From Caballeronia sp. INDeC2 (lineage in GTDB: Bacteria > Pseudomonadota > Gammaproteobacteria > Burkholderiales > Burkholderiaceae), in contig NZ_JALQDG010000029.1 in NCBI RefSeq assembly GCF_023631325.1, forward strand, positions 18,237 through 82,236: DNA of 64,000 bases. Reading direction: 5' to 3'. A program made the translations under genes and the position numbers. Under the pieces are notes generated by a model. The model made no database searches. It saw only the letters and a program-made list of their open reading frames with translations, and had not been told where the DNA came from. How positions within the stretch are numbered: the first letter of the stretch is position 1; each line of letters begins with the position of its first letter. Shown piece by piece: positions 8,598-17,092 of this stretch.

Positions 8598-9230
8598 TCA
8601 TGCGCGCTCGTCGTCGGGCGGCGTCCATACTTCAAGCACGTCACGCACGAGCGTGGCGATGGATGCTGCGCCTAGCTTGTCCTTGATGCTTGCACGATGC
8701 ACGTCGACGGTCTTCACGCTGATAGATAGATCGGCGGCAATGCGTTTGCTCGCCTTGCCTTCGATCACGCCGCGCAAGACCTCTTTCTCGCGCGCGGTCA
8801 GCGATTCGACGCGCTCGCGCAGTTCGCGCTGCCGCTGATCTTTCGCATGGCGCTGCGTCGCGAGCTTCATTGCGCGCTGCACGCGATCGAGCATCTGCTG
8901 CGAGTTATAGGGCTTCTCGACGAAATCTATGGCGCCATGCTGAAGCGCGCGCACCGACATCGGGATATCGCCATGACCGCTCACGAAGATGATCGGCAAG
9001 GTCGCGCCGCGACGGTTGAGCTCGGCCTGCACATCGAAGCCGCTCGTCTCGGGCATGCGCACATCGAGCACGAGGCACGCGGGGCGGCGCACGTCGAAGG
9101 CTTGCAGGAATTCCGCGGCATTCGCGAATCCTTCCGACTTCACGCCGACCGAATCGAGCAGCCACGCAAGCGACGTGCGCATGCCGTTGTCGTCGTCGAC
9201 GATATACACAACAGGAGCGGGAGAATTCAT
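8598..9230 (-). CDS. FixJ/NarL-type response regulator
   Basis: A 210-residue two-domain response regulator. The receiver domain has VYIVDDD (acidic pocket), the phospho-acceptor Asp in ACLVLDVRMPETSGFD, FVSGHGD and the conserved Lys in FVEKPY. The LuxR-type helix-turn-helix reads LTAREKEVLRGVIEGKASKRIAADLSISVKTVDVHR in overlapping pieces at about residues 140-180. The ATG at 9230 (MNSPAPVVYIVDDD) fits the family; the upstream in-frame ATG at 9293 adds 21 unrelated residues. The only histidine kinase nearby without a partner is the PAS kinase at 2935-4440, so the pair probably brackets and controls iacABIHE. Confidence 0.9.
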   Translation of the reverse strand: MNSPAPVVYIVDDDNGMRTSLAWLLDSVGVKSEGFANAAEFLQAFDVRRPACLVLDVRMPETSGFDVQAELNRRGATLPIIFVSGHGDIPMSVRALQHGAIDFVEKPYNSQQMLDRVQRAMKLATQRHAKDQRQRELRERVESLTAREKEVLRGVIEGKASKRIAADLSISVKTVDVHRASIKDKLGAASIATLVRDVLEVWTPPDDERA

Positions 9231-9358
9231 TGCGATCGTTTTTTCGATGCGGGCCTCGGGGACCGTGCGCGCCAGGAAAGTCGGCTGCCTCATCGCAAGG
9301 TCTCGTTTTATTGGAGTATCAATGATAACCAGTCGAAATTCGCCGCGAAAGTCCCTTC

Positions 9359-9386
9359 TTTACCTCGATTAAGTGAGATAGGTAAA
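9359..9386. promoter_or_regulatory. Interrupted palindrome upstream of the response regulator and iacG
   Basis: TTTACCT and AGGTAAA form a perfect 7-bp inverted repeat with a 14-bp spacer. It lies between the divergent response-regulator and flavin-reductase genes. The overlapping AAAAGCTTTAG resembles one half of the 16-bp palindrome at 4465 (both contain CTTTAG). It is a candidate regulator site; the evidence is position and symmetry only. Confidence 0.3.
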
Positions 9387-9522
9387 AGCTTTAGTGCGTT
9401 CGGTAACCACGCCGGGCATGTCGGCGGATCGTGCCGATGTTCTTTGTGCGGTTCAGCGCGTACGCTTGATTCACGGTTTGCTATATAGAACATTAAACAT
9501 GAAACGAATTGGAGACGCTCCT

Positions 9523-10059
9523 ATGTCCGCGCTGCCCCGCTCCGAGTTTGCCGATATCGATCAGGTGCGCAAGCAGTTTCGCCAGGCTATGGCGCATCTC
9601 GGCGCCGCGGTGAATGTCATCACGACGACAGGCGCGCATGGCCGCTGCGGCATTACCGCGAGCGCCGTGTGCTCGGTGACGGATGCGCCGCCGACGCTGC
9701 TCGTCTGCATCAACCGCTCGAGTTCGATGCATGCCGCATTTGTGAACAACCGCAATGTCTGCGTGAACGTATTGCCCGGTCATCTCGAACAGATTGCACG
9801 GCACTTCGCCGGTCTCACGCAACTCTCCATGGAGGAACGCTTCTCGTTGCCGGTGTGGGACGAAGGCGTGAACGGCGTGCCGGTATTGCGCGATGCGCTG
9901 GCGAGCTTGCAGGGCACCATCGTCGAGGCAAAGGATGTGGGATCGCATTCGGTGATGTTCGTCGAAACGACCGCGATCCGCGTGCGCGACGATGGCGATA
10001 GCCTGATTTATTTCGATCGCAACTTTCATCGCGTGCCGCGCGTGTGCGTCGCGCAGTAG
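9523..10059 (+). CDS. iacG: Flavin reductase, probable IacG partner of IacA
   Basis: A 178-residue flavin reductase of the HpaC/FMN-binding split-barrel family. Diagnostic stretches are LGAAVNVITTTG, ITASAVCSVTDAPPTLLVCINRSSSMH and the C-terminal DGDSLIYFDRNFHRV. It would supply reduced FMN or FAD to the monooxygenase IacA. I choose the ATG preceded by TTGGAGACGCTCCT; an ATG 24 bp upstream (9499) is in frame but lacks a clear ribosome site. It is separated from iacE by the oppositely oriented response regulator, so it needs its own promoter. IacG is the name for this reductase in iac clusters. A reductase for another enzyme is possible but the context is strong. Confidence 0.8.
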   Translation: MSALPRSEFADIDQVRKQFRQAMAHLGAAVNVITTTGAHGRCGITASAVCSVTDAPPTLLVCINRSSSMHAAFVNNRNVCVNVLPGHLEQIARHFAGLTQLSMEERFSLPVWDEGVNGVPVLRDALASLQGTIVEAKDVGSHSVMFVETTAIRVRDDGDSLIYFDRNFHRVPRVCVAQ

Positions 10060-10240
10060 AAAGTTATCGCCCATTCTGCGTTAATTGATTACAGGAAGTC
10101 CGCTGCCTATACTCGACGCGCAGATGGGCGACTGTAATCAAAATCGAAGAATGCCGCCGGCAATCGGCGCTCGCGTTTTTCATCAGCCGCACGCCATCAC
10201 ATATCGCCCAGTCTGCGTGTTCGCCACTTCGAGATATGTG

Positions 10241-10687
10241 ATGAAAAAGTCCGTCAGGCAATTGAGTGCTGGCGTGCTGTTCGCATTGATCGCGTCGCAA
10301 CCTGCCTTCGCGCAGCACGACAAGGTGATCGACGCTGCGAATACCGCATGGAATGCGGCTTTCAATAAAGGAGACGCGCGGGCGCTGGGCGCCTTGTACG
10401 ACGAAAAGGTCGTTGTGTCGCCGGGGAATGGAACGACCATTCAAAGACGCTCCGACGTCGAGAAGTTCTATAAAGGCCTCTTCGATTCAGGCTTGGGCGA
10501 TCAAACGATCGATGTCGTCAGTGCGAAACGCGTCGGCAATCTTATCTATCAAACCGCGAACTGGACCGTCGTCGCCGAAAAAGACGGCAAGAAGACCGCT
10601 TATAAGGGCGTGGTGCCCAAGGTGCTCGCCAAGGGCGCGGACGGCAAGTGGCGAACGACCGCGCAGACATGGAACGCGGCGCAGTGA
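10241..10687 (+). CDS. Exported DUF4440/SnoaL-like protein
   Basis: A 148-residue protein with a clear signal peptide (MKKSVRQL, a hydrophobic stretch, then ASQPAFAQ, with cleavage expected after residue 24 or so). The mature part begins with VIDAANTAWNAAFNKGDARALGALYDEKVVVSPG, typical of DUF4440/SnoaL-like nuclear-transport-factor-2 folds. Its substrate is unknown. The start is the ATG of MKKSVRQ; upstream in-frame codons encode no recognisable sequence. It is not obviously in an operon with iacG, because the 180-bp gap is AT-richer and could hold a promoter. Confidence 0.72.
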   Translation: MKKSVRQLSAGVLFALIASQPAFAQHDKVIDAANTAWNAAFNKGDARALGALYDEKVVVSPGNGTTIQRRSDVEKFYKGLFDSGLGDQTIDVVSAKRVGNLIYQTANWTVVAEKDGKKTAYKGVVPKVLAKGADGKWRTTAQTWNAAQ

Positions 10688-10784
10688 TCGGCGCGCGAGC
10701 CTGATGAAACGTCAGGCCCGCAGCATTCGCGTTAGTTGAACGCGGAGAGACGCGCGTTCAACCGGCACGCGTGATCGAAGCGAT

Positions 10785-10985
10785 TTGCGCCAACGCTTCC
10801 TGCCGGCTGCACAAGCGCGCGCAGGCGATTTCGAATTGCGGTTCTGGGTAGCGGACTACTTCAAGACGCCCGACGTATTCGCGGACGTCGTACCTGTGCG
10901 CTTCACGCTTGCCGATGCAACTCAGCACTATCATGTGCCACTGCTGTGTTCGCCGTGGAGTTTCGGGACCTATCGGGGAAGTTGA
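10785..10985 (+). pseudogene. C-terminal remnant of 5-hydroxyisourate hydrolase (uraH)
   Basis: An open stretch of 66 codons matches the second half of 5-hydroxyisourate hydrolases (transthyretin-like, about 117 residues). It shows GDFELRFWVADYF, then VVPVRFTLADATQHYHVPLLCSPWS and the family C-terminal signature YRGS before the stop. The first half, with its invariant N-terminal His and Arg residues, is absent, and upstream DNA does not restore it in any frame. The remnant cannot encode an active enzyme. No other urate genes are in the window. Confidence 0.72.
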
Positions 10986-11324
10986 ATTGCGACGTGTGAG
11001 ATAGCTTTAGATGCCGGATCGGCGTCGAACCGCAAGAAAGAAAATATCCGATGGACGTTTCGAAAACAAGCCAGCAGCTTAGCCGATACCTGCCGATCAT
11101 TGCGAGCAAAGAACTCCAACAGGCAAATGTTTTATAGAAGGATGTCGAAAGAAACTTCGAGCTTTCTTGAGAATCAGCAATAGATTCCGCAATGTGTGTC
11201 GCACCGGTTATCGCCTTTAAGCGCTGGTCGTAATCTGATTTGCCATGTATTTGCACGAATTTCCTCTAGCGCGTCGCGCATGTACATGGCATAGTTCAGA
11301 CGACAATCTTATTAGAGGTAAGTC
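10986..11324. other. Intergenic stretch before the H-NS-like gene
   Basis: About 340 bp of lower-GC sequence without a supportable gene. It should contain the promoter of the H-NS-like gene at 11325, whose ATG follows AGAGGTAAGTC. Small reading frames on the minus strand here have no recognisable sequence. Confidence 0.5.
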
Positions 11325-11822
11325 ATGTCGACGCTCGAAAGTATTCAGGCGCGGATCGAAGCGCTTCAGGCGAAAGCCGACGCGCTCATCGCCAAAAAGT
11401 CTGAAAGCGTGCTGAAAAAGATCCATGATCTGATGTCGAGTCATGGTCTGACCGTCTCGGACATTGAACAGTATTCGGGTACGCGCAAGAAAACAGGCAA
11501 ATCGACCGCGGCTAAAAAGCAAGGCACGGTCGCCTATCAGGATCCGAAAACCGGCGCCACCTGGAGCGGCCGCGGACGTGCACCCGGCTGGATCGCCAAC
11601 GCCAGGGACCGCAGCAAGTTCGCGGTCGGCGCGAGTGCGCCGGCGAACAAGGCTAAAGGACAGGCACGCGCCGCAGTCAAGCGCAAAGCAAAGGGACAAC
11701 CGCGCGGTCCTCAACCCGCGGTCTATCGGGATCCGCAATCGGGTGCAACATGGAGCGGGCGCGGACGTGCGCCCGCATGGCTCGCATCCGTCGAAGACCG
11801 CACGCCGTTCCTGATCGGCTGA
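11325..11822 (+). CDS. H-NS-family nucleoid protein with two C-terminal DNA-binding motifs
   Basis: A 165-residue H-NS-like protein. Residues 1-45 are a charged heptad-rich helix (SIQARIEALQAKADALIAKKSESVLKKI), the oligomerisation segment, followed by the helix LMSSHGLTVSDIEQY. The H-NS DNA-contact signature appears twice: DPKTGATWSGRGRAPGWI near residues 72-89 and DPQSGATWSGRGRAPAWL near residues 136-153. They are separated by a Lys/Ala/Arg-rich linker. Single-motif proteins of about 100 residues are the usual form, so the second copy is an internal duplication. Such proteins silence AT-rich acquired DNA. The gene ends in a good terminator at 11837. Confidence 0.85.
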   Translation: MSTLESIQARIEALQAKADALIAKKSESVLKKIHDLMSSHGLTVSDIEQYSGTRKKTGKSTAAKKQGTVAYQDPKTGATWSGRGRAPGWIANARDRSKFAVGASAPANKAKGQARAAVKRKAKGQPRGPQPAVYRDPQSGATWSGRGRAPAWLASVEDRTPFLIG

Positions 11823-11836
11823 CGGCCAGTCGCCAT

Positions 11837-11870
11837 ACGGCGGAATTCGTCGATGACTCCGCCGTTTTTT
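11837..11870 (+). terminator. Rho-independent terminator of the H-NS-like gene
   Basis: ACGGCGGA and TCCGCCGT form a perfect 8-bp stem with a 13-nt loop, followed directly by a T-run. It starts 15 bp after the H-NS-like stop codon. Confidence 0.85.
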
Positions 11871-11886
11871 AGCATTCGCGTTTAAT

Positions 11887-12288
11887 CTAAACGCGAGGAT
11901 CGAAATCGAATTCGATCCGAATGCCGCCCGGTTCATAAATCATCGTATGGCGTTTCGGCCCTGCCCCTAGCTGTTCGGGCGCGAACTCAACCGTCACGCC
12001 AGGCCATGCCGATACCCGTTCGAAAATCGTCGCGAATGCGGCTTCATCCGCTGCGCGCAGTGCAAGATGATGAAGCCCGATGTTCTTTCGCCGATCGAAT
12101 GCTATTGGCGCCGATTCGTCTTTCACCTGCCATAGCGTAACCAACAGCTTTCCGTCCGTTACGAACACGGCCGGATACTCGGGCCGCTCGCCGGCAATCT
12201 GCCAGCCGAGACATTGAACGAAGAAGTCTCGCGTCGCGTCGAGGTTGCGCACGGTGAGTCCCACGTGATCGATTCCAGATGTCAGCAT
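11887..12288 (-). CDS. VOC/glyoxalase-family protein
   Basis: A 133-residue single-module VOC protein: SGIDHVGLTVRNLDATRDFFVQCLGWQ at the N terminus with a metal-ligand-like His, then NIGLHHLALRAADEAAF and the C-terminal GGIRIEFDFDP with the acidic ligand position. Dimers of such modules act as glyoxalases, dioxygenases or resistance proteins; the sequence does not decide which. It converges on the H-NS-like gene. Confidence 0.8.
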   Translation of the reverse strand: MLTSGIDHVGLTVRNLDATRDFFVQCLGWQIAGERPEYPAVFVTDGKLLVTLWQVKDESAPIAFDRRKNIGLHHLALRAADEAAFATIFERVSAWPGVTVEFAPEQLGAGPKRHTMIYEPGGIRIEFDFDPRV

Positions 12289-12446
12289 CGTTTCCTCCGC
12301 ATGTCGGACATGTGAAGCGTGTCTTCACGCTTCGTTCGATTCCGTTCGCATGCTATCTCATTGCGCACTCCGTGCTCGCCTGCACGTGCTGCATTCAAGC
12401 GGTAACCTGGCTGATGGCGACAACGCGTCCCCATAGGCGAGCGTTC

Positions 12447-12989
12447 ATGCTGAAGCCAACTTATCCGTATTACCTCGCCAACGAGCCAGTAGCCGCCAAT
12501 ACCGATCTGGCGGTAACAGACAAAGTCAGTGGTGAAGTCGCGACGCGCGTGGCGCTCGCCTCGCGGGCTGGATGAAAAACGCGGTGAAGGCCGGCGCGAA
12601 AATCATCGCGGGCGGCAAGGTGGATGGCGCAATGTTCGAAGCGACGCTTCTGGAAAACGTCGGACGAGATTCGGATATTTATCGCAAGGAAGCGTTCGGT
12701 CCAGTCGCGATCCTCGAAAAGTTCGATAACTTCAAGAACGCGCTCGATATCGAACGACAGCGATTTCGGCCTGCAGGCTGGCATTTTCAGGGATTCGCTC
12801 GCGCGTGCGCATGAAGCATGGAACTCGCTCGAAGCCGGCGGCGTCGTGATCAACGACGTGCCCTCTTTCCGCGTCGATAAAATGGCTTATGGCGGCGTGA
12901 AGGATCCGGGATTCGGCCGGGAAGGCATTCGCTATGCGATCGAGGATATGAAGGAAGCGCGCCTGATGTTGATGCGCGTAACGTGGTGA
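12447..12989 (+). pseudogene. Aldehyde dehydrogenase remnant with large internal deletion and frameshifts
   Basis: The first 34 or so codons (LKPTYPYYLANEPVAANT, then TDKVSGEVATRVALA) match the N terminus of NAD-dependent aldehyde dehydrogenases. The sequence then jumps, in another frame, to the C-terminal third: AVKAGAKIIAGGKVDGAMFEATLL and KEAFGPVAILEKF. A third frame continues from near 12750 with SLEAGGVVINDVPSFRVDKMAYGG and GREGIRYAIEDMKEARL to the stop. The central region with the catalytic Cys and Glu (roughly 300 residues of about 480) is missing. The gene is dead, and the open pieces should not be annotated as proteins. Confidence 0.82.
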
Positions 12990-13038
12990 GCGACGCCCGA
13001 GCGTCCTTTCTGAAGGGACGCTCGAACGTTCGATAAGC

Positions 13039-13464
13039 CTATGCCAGCGTCAATTTGACGTCGATGTTATTGCGCGTCGCGTTCGAATAAGGACACACGA
13101 CATGCGCCTTATCGACCAATTCCTGCGCCTCGCTGCGATCCATGCCCGGCAGCGATATCTTCAATTCGACTTCGATGCCGAAGCCGTTCGGGATTTGTCC
13201 AATACCCACGCTGCCGTCTACCGCGACGTCTTTCGGCAGTGTGATCTTGTCGCGCGCGGCGACGAATTTGATCGCGCCGATGAAGCACGCGCTATAACCT
13301 GCGGCGAAGAGTTGCTCGGGATTCGTGCCATCGCCGCCACCGCCGCCGAGTTCTTTCGGGGTGGTCAGTTTGAGATCCAGATTGCTTTCGGGCACGGTCG
13401 CACGGCCGTCGCGCCCGCCGGTGACATGAGCATGCGCACGGTACAGAACCTTTTCGATCGACAT
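13039..13464 (-). CDS. Organic hydroperoxide resistance protein, Ohr/OsmC family
   Basis: A 141-residue Ohr-type peroxidase. The start MSIEKVLYRAHAHVTGGRDGRA is the family N terminus. Catalytic cysteines are in GYSACFIGAIKF and AHVVCPYSNATR, and the Arg of the early GGRDGRA segment is present, as is GGGGGDGTNPEQLFAAG. Ohr enzymes reduce fatty-acid and other organic peroxides with lipoylated or dihydrolipoamide partners in the cytoplasm. No ohrR (MarR-type) gene is adjacent, which is unusual for ohr. Confidence 0.9.
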   Translation of the reverse strand: MSIEKVLYRAHAHVTGGRDGRATVPESNLDLKLTTPKELGGGGGDGTNPEQLFAAGYSACFIGAIKFVAARDKITLPKDVAVDGSVGIGQIPNGFGIEVELKISLPGMDRSEAQELVDKAHVVCPYSNATRNNIDVKLTLA

Positions 13465-13592
13465 CGCCAGACTCCTGTGCATTGTATTGGGCGGCCCGCG
13501 AAGGAGCGGGTGCCAATATCGAAGGATACCGAAGACGTGCAGAGCGCGCTGACGGCAGGTAGCGCGGCGCGCCAAGGCGCGTTCGCGTTACG

Positions 13593-15398
13593 TCACAACA
13601 CGACAGGTTCCCTGCCCGGAAACGCCGAATCCGCGACGCGCGGTTTCGTCTCCTTGGCGACGCGCTCGCACAGCGCGACGACATGCGCCGCACCGGCCGG
13701 CATGAAAAGCGAATGATCGAGATCCGAATAGATCTTCATGCGCACGGATGGAAAGCGCGACAGTCGCGCACCGTGCTTGCCGAAATGCGCGGCAATCAAA
13801 TCCAGACCGGCATCGTATGCGCCGTACACGAGTACGGTCTTCACGCCCTTTGCATCGAGCGCGCGAATGATCGGCGCTGGCTCCGTCGCGAATTCGGGCG
13901 GCGTCTGGCTCAGGCGATCGAGCCCAAGCATATCGACGATACGCGAACGCGCGCGCGTCATCGCATAGCCGAGCACGAAACGCAATACGCGCATCAATTG
14001 TTTTTCGCCGCGCAGGATAGCTTTCCATTTCTGCGGATCGAGCATTGACAATGCATAACCTGCCATGGAGTTGCGCGTCGATCGACGCAAGCCATCGGGC
14101 GCGACGTCCGCGGGCCGCTTGAACGTCGGCAGATTCACCGTGACGACGCCGTTGATTGCATTTTCGACGACCGACGCCTTGAGCGCGTGATAGGCGCCCG
14201 AGCAGACGCCGAACGCGAATATCGACCTATAGCCTTGCCGCGCGAGCCAGCGTGCCGCGGCTGCGGTGTCGTCGGTGGCGATCTGGTTGTAGATGCGGCC
14301 GAACGCTGTGTCCGACTGCACCTTGCCGGGCGCTGCCGGGCTATCGCCGCGACCGCGCGCATCGAAACGCAGCGATGCGATGCCGCGTCGCGCGAGCTCA
14401 CGTGCAATGCGCACCGATAGCCTGCTGTCACCCACGCGCGAGCTCGCCGATGTATTCGCAATTAGGAACACCGGCCCACGCGCCGAGCCCGTGCGCGGCT
14501 CGCACAAGATGCCGAACAGACCTTCATCGCCGATATGCACTGGACGCTCGATCGCCTCGGGCGTTTCGATGCACAGCGCGGACCAGCCATCGGCATCGAC
14601 CGTGGAGGCCGCTTGCGTGGTGGACGAAGCATTGCCCGCGATCCATGTCACGACTTCCGCGAACGCGGCGCGCGGCAATGCATTGAAGGCGGTTTCCTGA
14701 ACGAAGCCCGTCAGGTCTTCGAACGGACGCGCCTCTGCTTCGACACCCTTGTCAGCGAGTGCATCGCGCAAAGGATCAGTCCCGCCTGCCTTGACGTTCA
14801 TGATCAACGCGCGACGTGCGGGCGGCGTTGTGGCGCTATTCACGCTTGCAACGAGATCGATAGCCTGCAGCGAGGCTTTGAATTCGTCGCTATAAACCTG
14901 GCCGAGCACGTTGAGCACACCATCGTCTTGCTGCATCTCGCGCAAAGGCGGTGCAAGCAATTCGAGCCATGTTTTGCGCACGATGCTCAACTCACGCATA
15001 TACACGCGGCCGCTCGTAACGGGCGCGAGCAGCACGAGTTCGTCGACGGGTTGGCGCAGTGCCGCAGCAAGCGCGAATGCCGCGCCTACGCGAAAGCCGC
15101 ATAACGTGACATGTTCGATGCCCGTCGACGTCTTGAACCAATCGACGGCGGCGTTGATATCTTCGACCGACGATTCGAATTGATCAGGTGCGAGATCGGC
15201 GCCCGCAGAATCGCCCGTGCCCCGATAGTCGAATCGAAGCACCCAAATGCCACGCGCGGATAACATTTCCGCGAGATGGCGCATGCCGCTGTATGTCCAC
15301 ACGTATTCGTGGCCAAACGTGTTGCAGAGCACCACGCCGCGCGTGCCGCTCCCCGAGTGAAGCCATCCGAAACGGTTCCCGAATACAACCGGTCTCAT
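13593..15398 (-). CDS. Tandem double alpha/beta-hydrolase with altered nucleophile elbows
   Basis: A 601-residue protein made of two alpha/beta-hydrolase modules. Module 1 (residues about 1-265) has FDYRGTGDSAG and a nucleophile elbow reading G101-F-R-V-G, with Arg where Ser is expected. Module 2 (about 290-600) has LRFDARGRGDSPAAPG and an elbow GVCSG, placing Cys at the nucleophile position. A later D and H in YGAYDAGLDLI and DLDHSLFMP could complete a triad in module 2. The architecture recalls paired hydrolases near exopolysaccharide/exosortase loci, but none of those genes is here. It lies between ohr and a decayed catabolic locus. Activity and substrate are unknown. Confidence 0.78.
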   Translation of the reverse strand: MRPVVFGNRFGWLHSGSGTRGVVLCNTFGHEYVWTYSGMRHLAEMLSARGIWVLRFDYRGTGDSAGADLAPDQFESSVEDINAAVDWFKTSTGIEHVTLCGFRVGAAFALAAALRQPVDELVLLAPVTSGRVYMRELSIVRKTWLELLAPPLREMQQDDGVLNVLGQVYSDEFKASLQAIDLVASVNSATTPPARRALIMNVKAGGTDPLRDALADKGVEAEARPFEDLTGFVQETAFNALPRAAFAEVVTWIAGNASSTTQAASTVDADGWSALCIETPEAIERPVHIGDEGLFGILCEPRTGSARGPVFLIANTSASSRVGDSRLSVRIARELARRGIASLRFDARGRGDSPAAPGKVQSDTAFGRIYNQIATDDTAAAARWLARQGYRSIFAFGVCSGAYHALKASVVENAINGVVTVNLPTFKRPADVAPDGLRRSTRNSMAGYALSMLDPQKWKAILRGEKQLMRVLRFVLGYAMTRARSRIVDMLGLDRLSQTPPEFATEPAPIIRALDAKGVKTVLVYGAYDAGLDLIAAHFGKHGARLSRFPSVRMKIYSDLDHSLFMPAGAAHVVALCERVAKETKPRVADSAFPGREPVVL

Positions 15399-15593
15399 TC
15401 GATCGAGTCCTCGTGTCGAGGTATTGAGACGATTATATTAAGCGGGTGCTTCGTAACGCGATCTGCGTGTGCGAACAGGTTCAAATGAGCTATCTATTGG
15501 CGCGTAAGGCATGGCTTGTGTTACCTGCCGCTCATAGCTTTTTGGAAGAATCGTCGGCATTGCGCCGTTGAATGAAAGGAAATCGGTCTTCGA

Positions 15594-16437
15594 TCAAAGA
15601 TCCAACACGAGCAGCTTGCCCGGCGCACGCGACACACACGCGGTCAGAACGGTCTTTTCTTCATCGCTCATGATGCAGTCGTTGTGCTCGACCGCGCCTT
15701 GCAGATAACGCACCTTGCATGTCCGGCACAATCCCGCGCAACACGATGTCTCAGTCATTACGTCTGCGCCGGCCAGCGCTTAGGCGATACTCTCGTCCTT
15801 CGTGACTTCGATCTCCTGTCCCGTGCTCGCGATGCGCACGACGAAGCTGTCGCTGGCATCGTTGGCGGCATGTTCGCCGGGACTGCGTTCGGGCGCCTCG
15901 AAATGCTCGAAGTGCACCATGCCGGACGGCCAATGCTGTCCCGCATCCGCGCACGCTTGCATGAAGCCGCCCGGGCCGCAGTAATAGACGTGCTCGCCTT
16001 CGCCCGGCGTGTTCAACAAATCGCGGATGTCGAGGCCCGCCGATGGATCGCCGCCATCGAATGAAAATGCGGCCGTCCGCTCGCGCGCATCGGCTCGAAT
16101 TCCTCCGCAAACGCCGCGCTGGACGCATCTTTCGCGCAGTAGTGCATTTGGTAATCGATGCCGGCGCCGTCGAGTTCATGCGCCATCGCCTTCAATGGCG
16201 TGACGCCTATGCCGCCCGCGATCAGCAGCACGCGACGCACGCCATCGACTAAGTGAAAGTATTGCGCGGCGGGCTCACGCGCACGATATCCTGCACACGC
16301 AACTGCTCGTGAAGAAGCGCCTTCGACCCGCCACGCTCGCGTTCATCGCGCAACACTGCGATCACTCTCGTCGACGAAGAAGACAGCAAGATAATCGGCT
16401 GACGCGTGATGGGTCCGGACATCGATACGCACGTCAT
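15594..16437 (-). pseudogene. Frameshifted PDR-family reductase (vanillate-demethylase-reductase type)
   Basis: Pieces in three frames on the minus strand give a recognisable phthalate-dioxygenase-reductase. One frame shows RGGSKALLHEQL and RVSPPRN (flavin domain). A second shows RRVLLIAGGIGVTPLKAMA (NAD domain) and HYCAKDASSAAFAEEF. A third shows HVYYCGPGGFMQAC. The C-terminal plant-type [2Fe-2S] domain has the cysteine cluster CCAGLCRTCKVRYLQGAVEHND and ends in KLLVLDL. There is an in-frame stop just after ATGQEIEVTKDESIA, before that iron-sulfur segment, and the N-terminal 60-70 residues of the flavin domain are lost. No functional reductase can be made. Confidence 0.8.
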
Positions 16438-16900
16438 CGGCAGGAAAGAACTGGTGGGCTACGGCCGGACATCGGAATGCCCGTCATGAAGAGCGCCGTG
16501 ACCTTGCTTCTGCGCGACGCGGAAAACCAGTACGTGAGATAGAGCAGGATCGCCGGAATGAAACCCGCCTCTGCCACGCCGAGAAAATGCGCATGATGTG
16601 GAAGCTCGTCGGCCTCGTGACGAACGTCATCGCGGCGGAGATGACGCACCACGTCACCATGATGCGAGCAATCCAGCACCGCGCGCCCACACGCAACACA
16701 ATGAGATTGCTCGACACTTCGAACAGCAGATAGCCGATGAAGAACACGCCCGCGCCGTAGACGGCCTCGTTGAAATGCAGGTCGTTGAGCGTCTGCAGCT
16801 TGGCGAAGCTCACGTTGATGCGAGAGAGATTCGCGCAGAGATAACCCACGAAGAGAAACGGCCGCAGACGCCATGTCACCTTCGCATACGTGGACGGCTC
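16438..16900 (-). pseudogene. Truncated MFS aromatic-acid transporter
   Basis: The N-terminal part of an anion:cation symporter-type MFS protein: AKVTWRLRPFLFVGYLCANLSRINVSFAKLQ in adjacent pieces, then GVFFIGYLLFEVSSNLI and WIARIMVTWCVISAAM. Near 16590 the frame changes and homology continues as GVAEAGFIPAILLYLTYWF and KVTALFMTGIPMSG, where it stops abruptly at the reductase remnant. Only about a third of a 430-residue transporter remains, with a frameshift. Its 5' end abuts the LysR remnant with no intergenic DNA, so a promoter region was also lost. Confidence 0.8.
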
Positions 16901-16902
16901 GC

Positions 16903-17062
16903 ATGAGGCGCATCCCGAACTTCGTCGTGCTTCGCGCATTCGAGCCGCGGCCCGGCTGAAGAGCTTCACGCTTGCTGCAAGCGAGCTTCATCTCACGCAG
17001 CCGGCGATCAGCCATCAGGGTTTGCGCTCAACGGACTCGCAATGCCGCGCGGGCCGCGCGCT
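16903..17062 (+). pseudogene. N-terminal fragment of a LysR-type regulator
   Basis: Starting at an ATG the sequence reads MRRIPNFVVLRAFE and then a stop after four codons. In the next frame it continues AAARLKSFTLAASELHLTQPAISHQ, the LysR helix-turn-helix. One frameshift restores the family sequence, but homology ends soon after near 17060 with no effector domain. It was divergent from the MFS transporter, so the three remnants look like one decayed catabolic locus. Confidence 0.75.
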
Positions 17063-17092
17063 TCGAACCGGAAGGCCAAAGCCGGAGTCTGA

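Noticed and set aside
12279..12575. Short plus-strand open frame starting at 12279 as a gene
   Set aside because: Only its last 43 codons (from 12447) match aldehyde dehydrogenase, and the rest of the enzyme is deleted; listed as a pseudogene instead.
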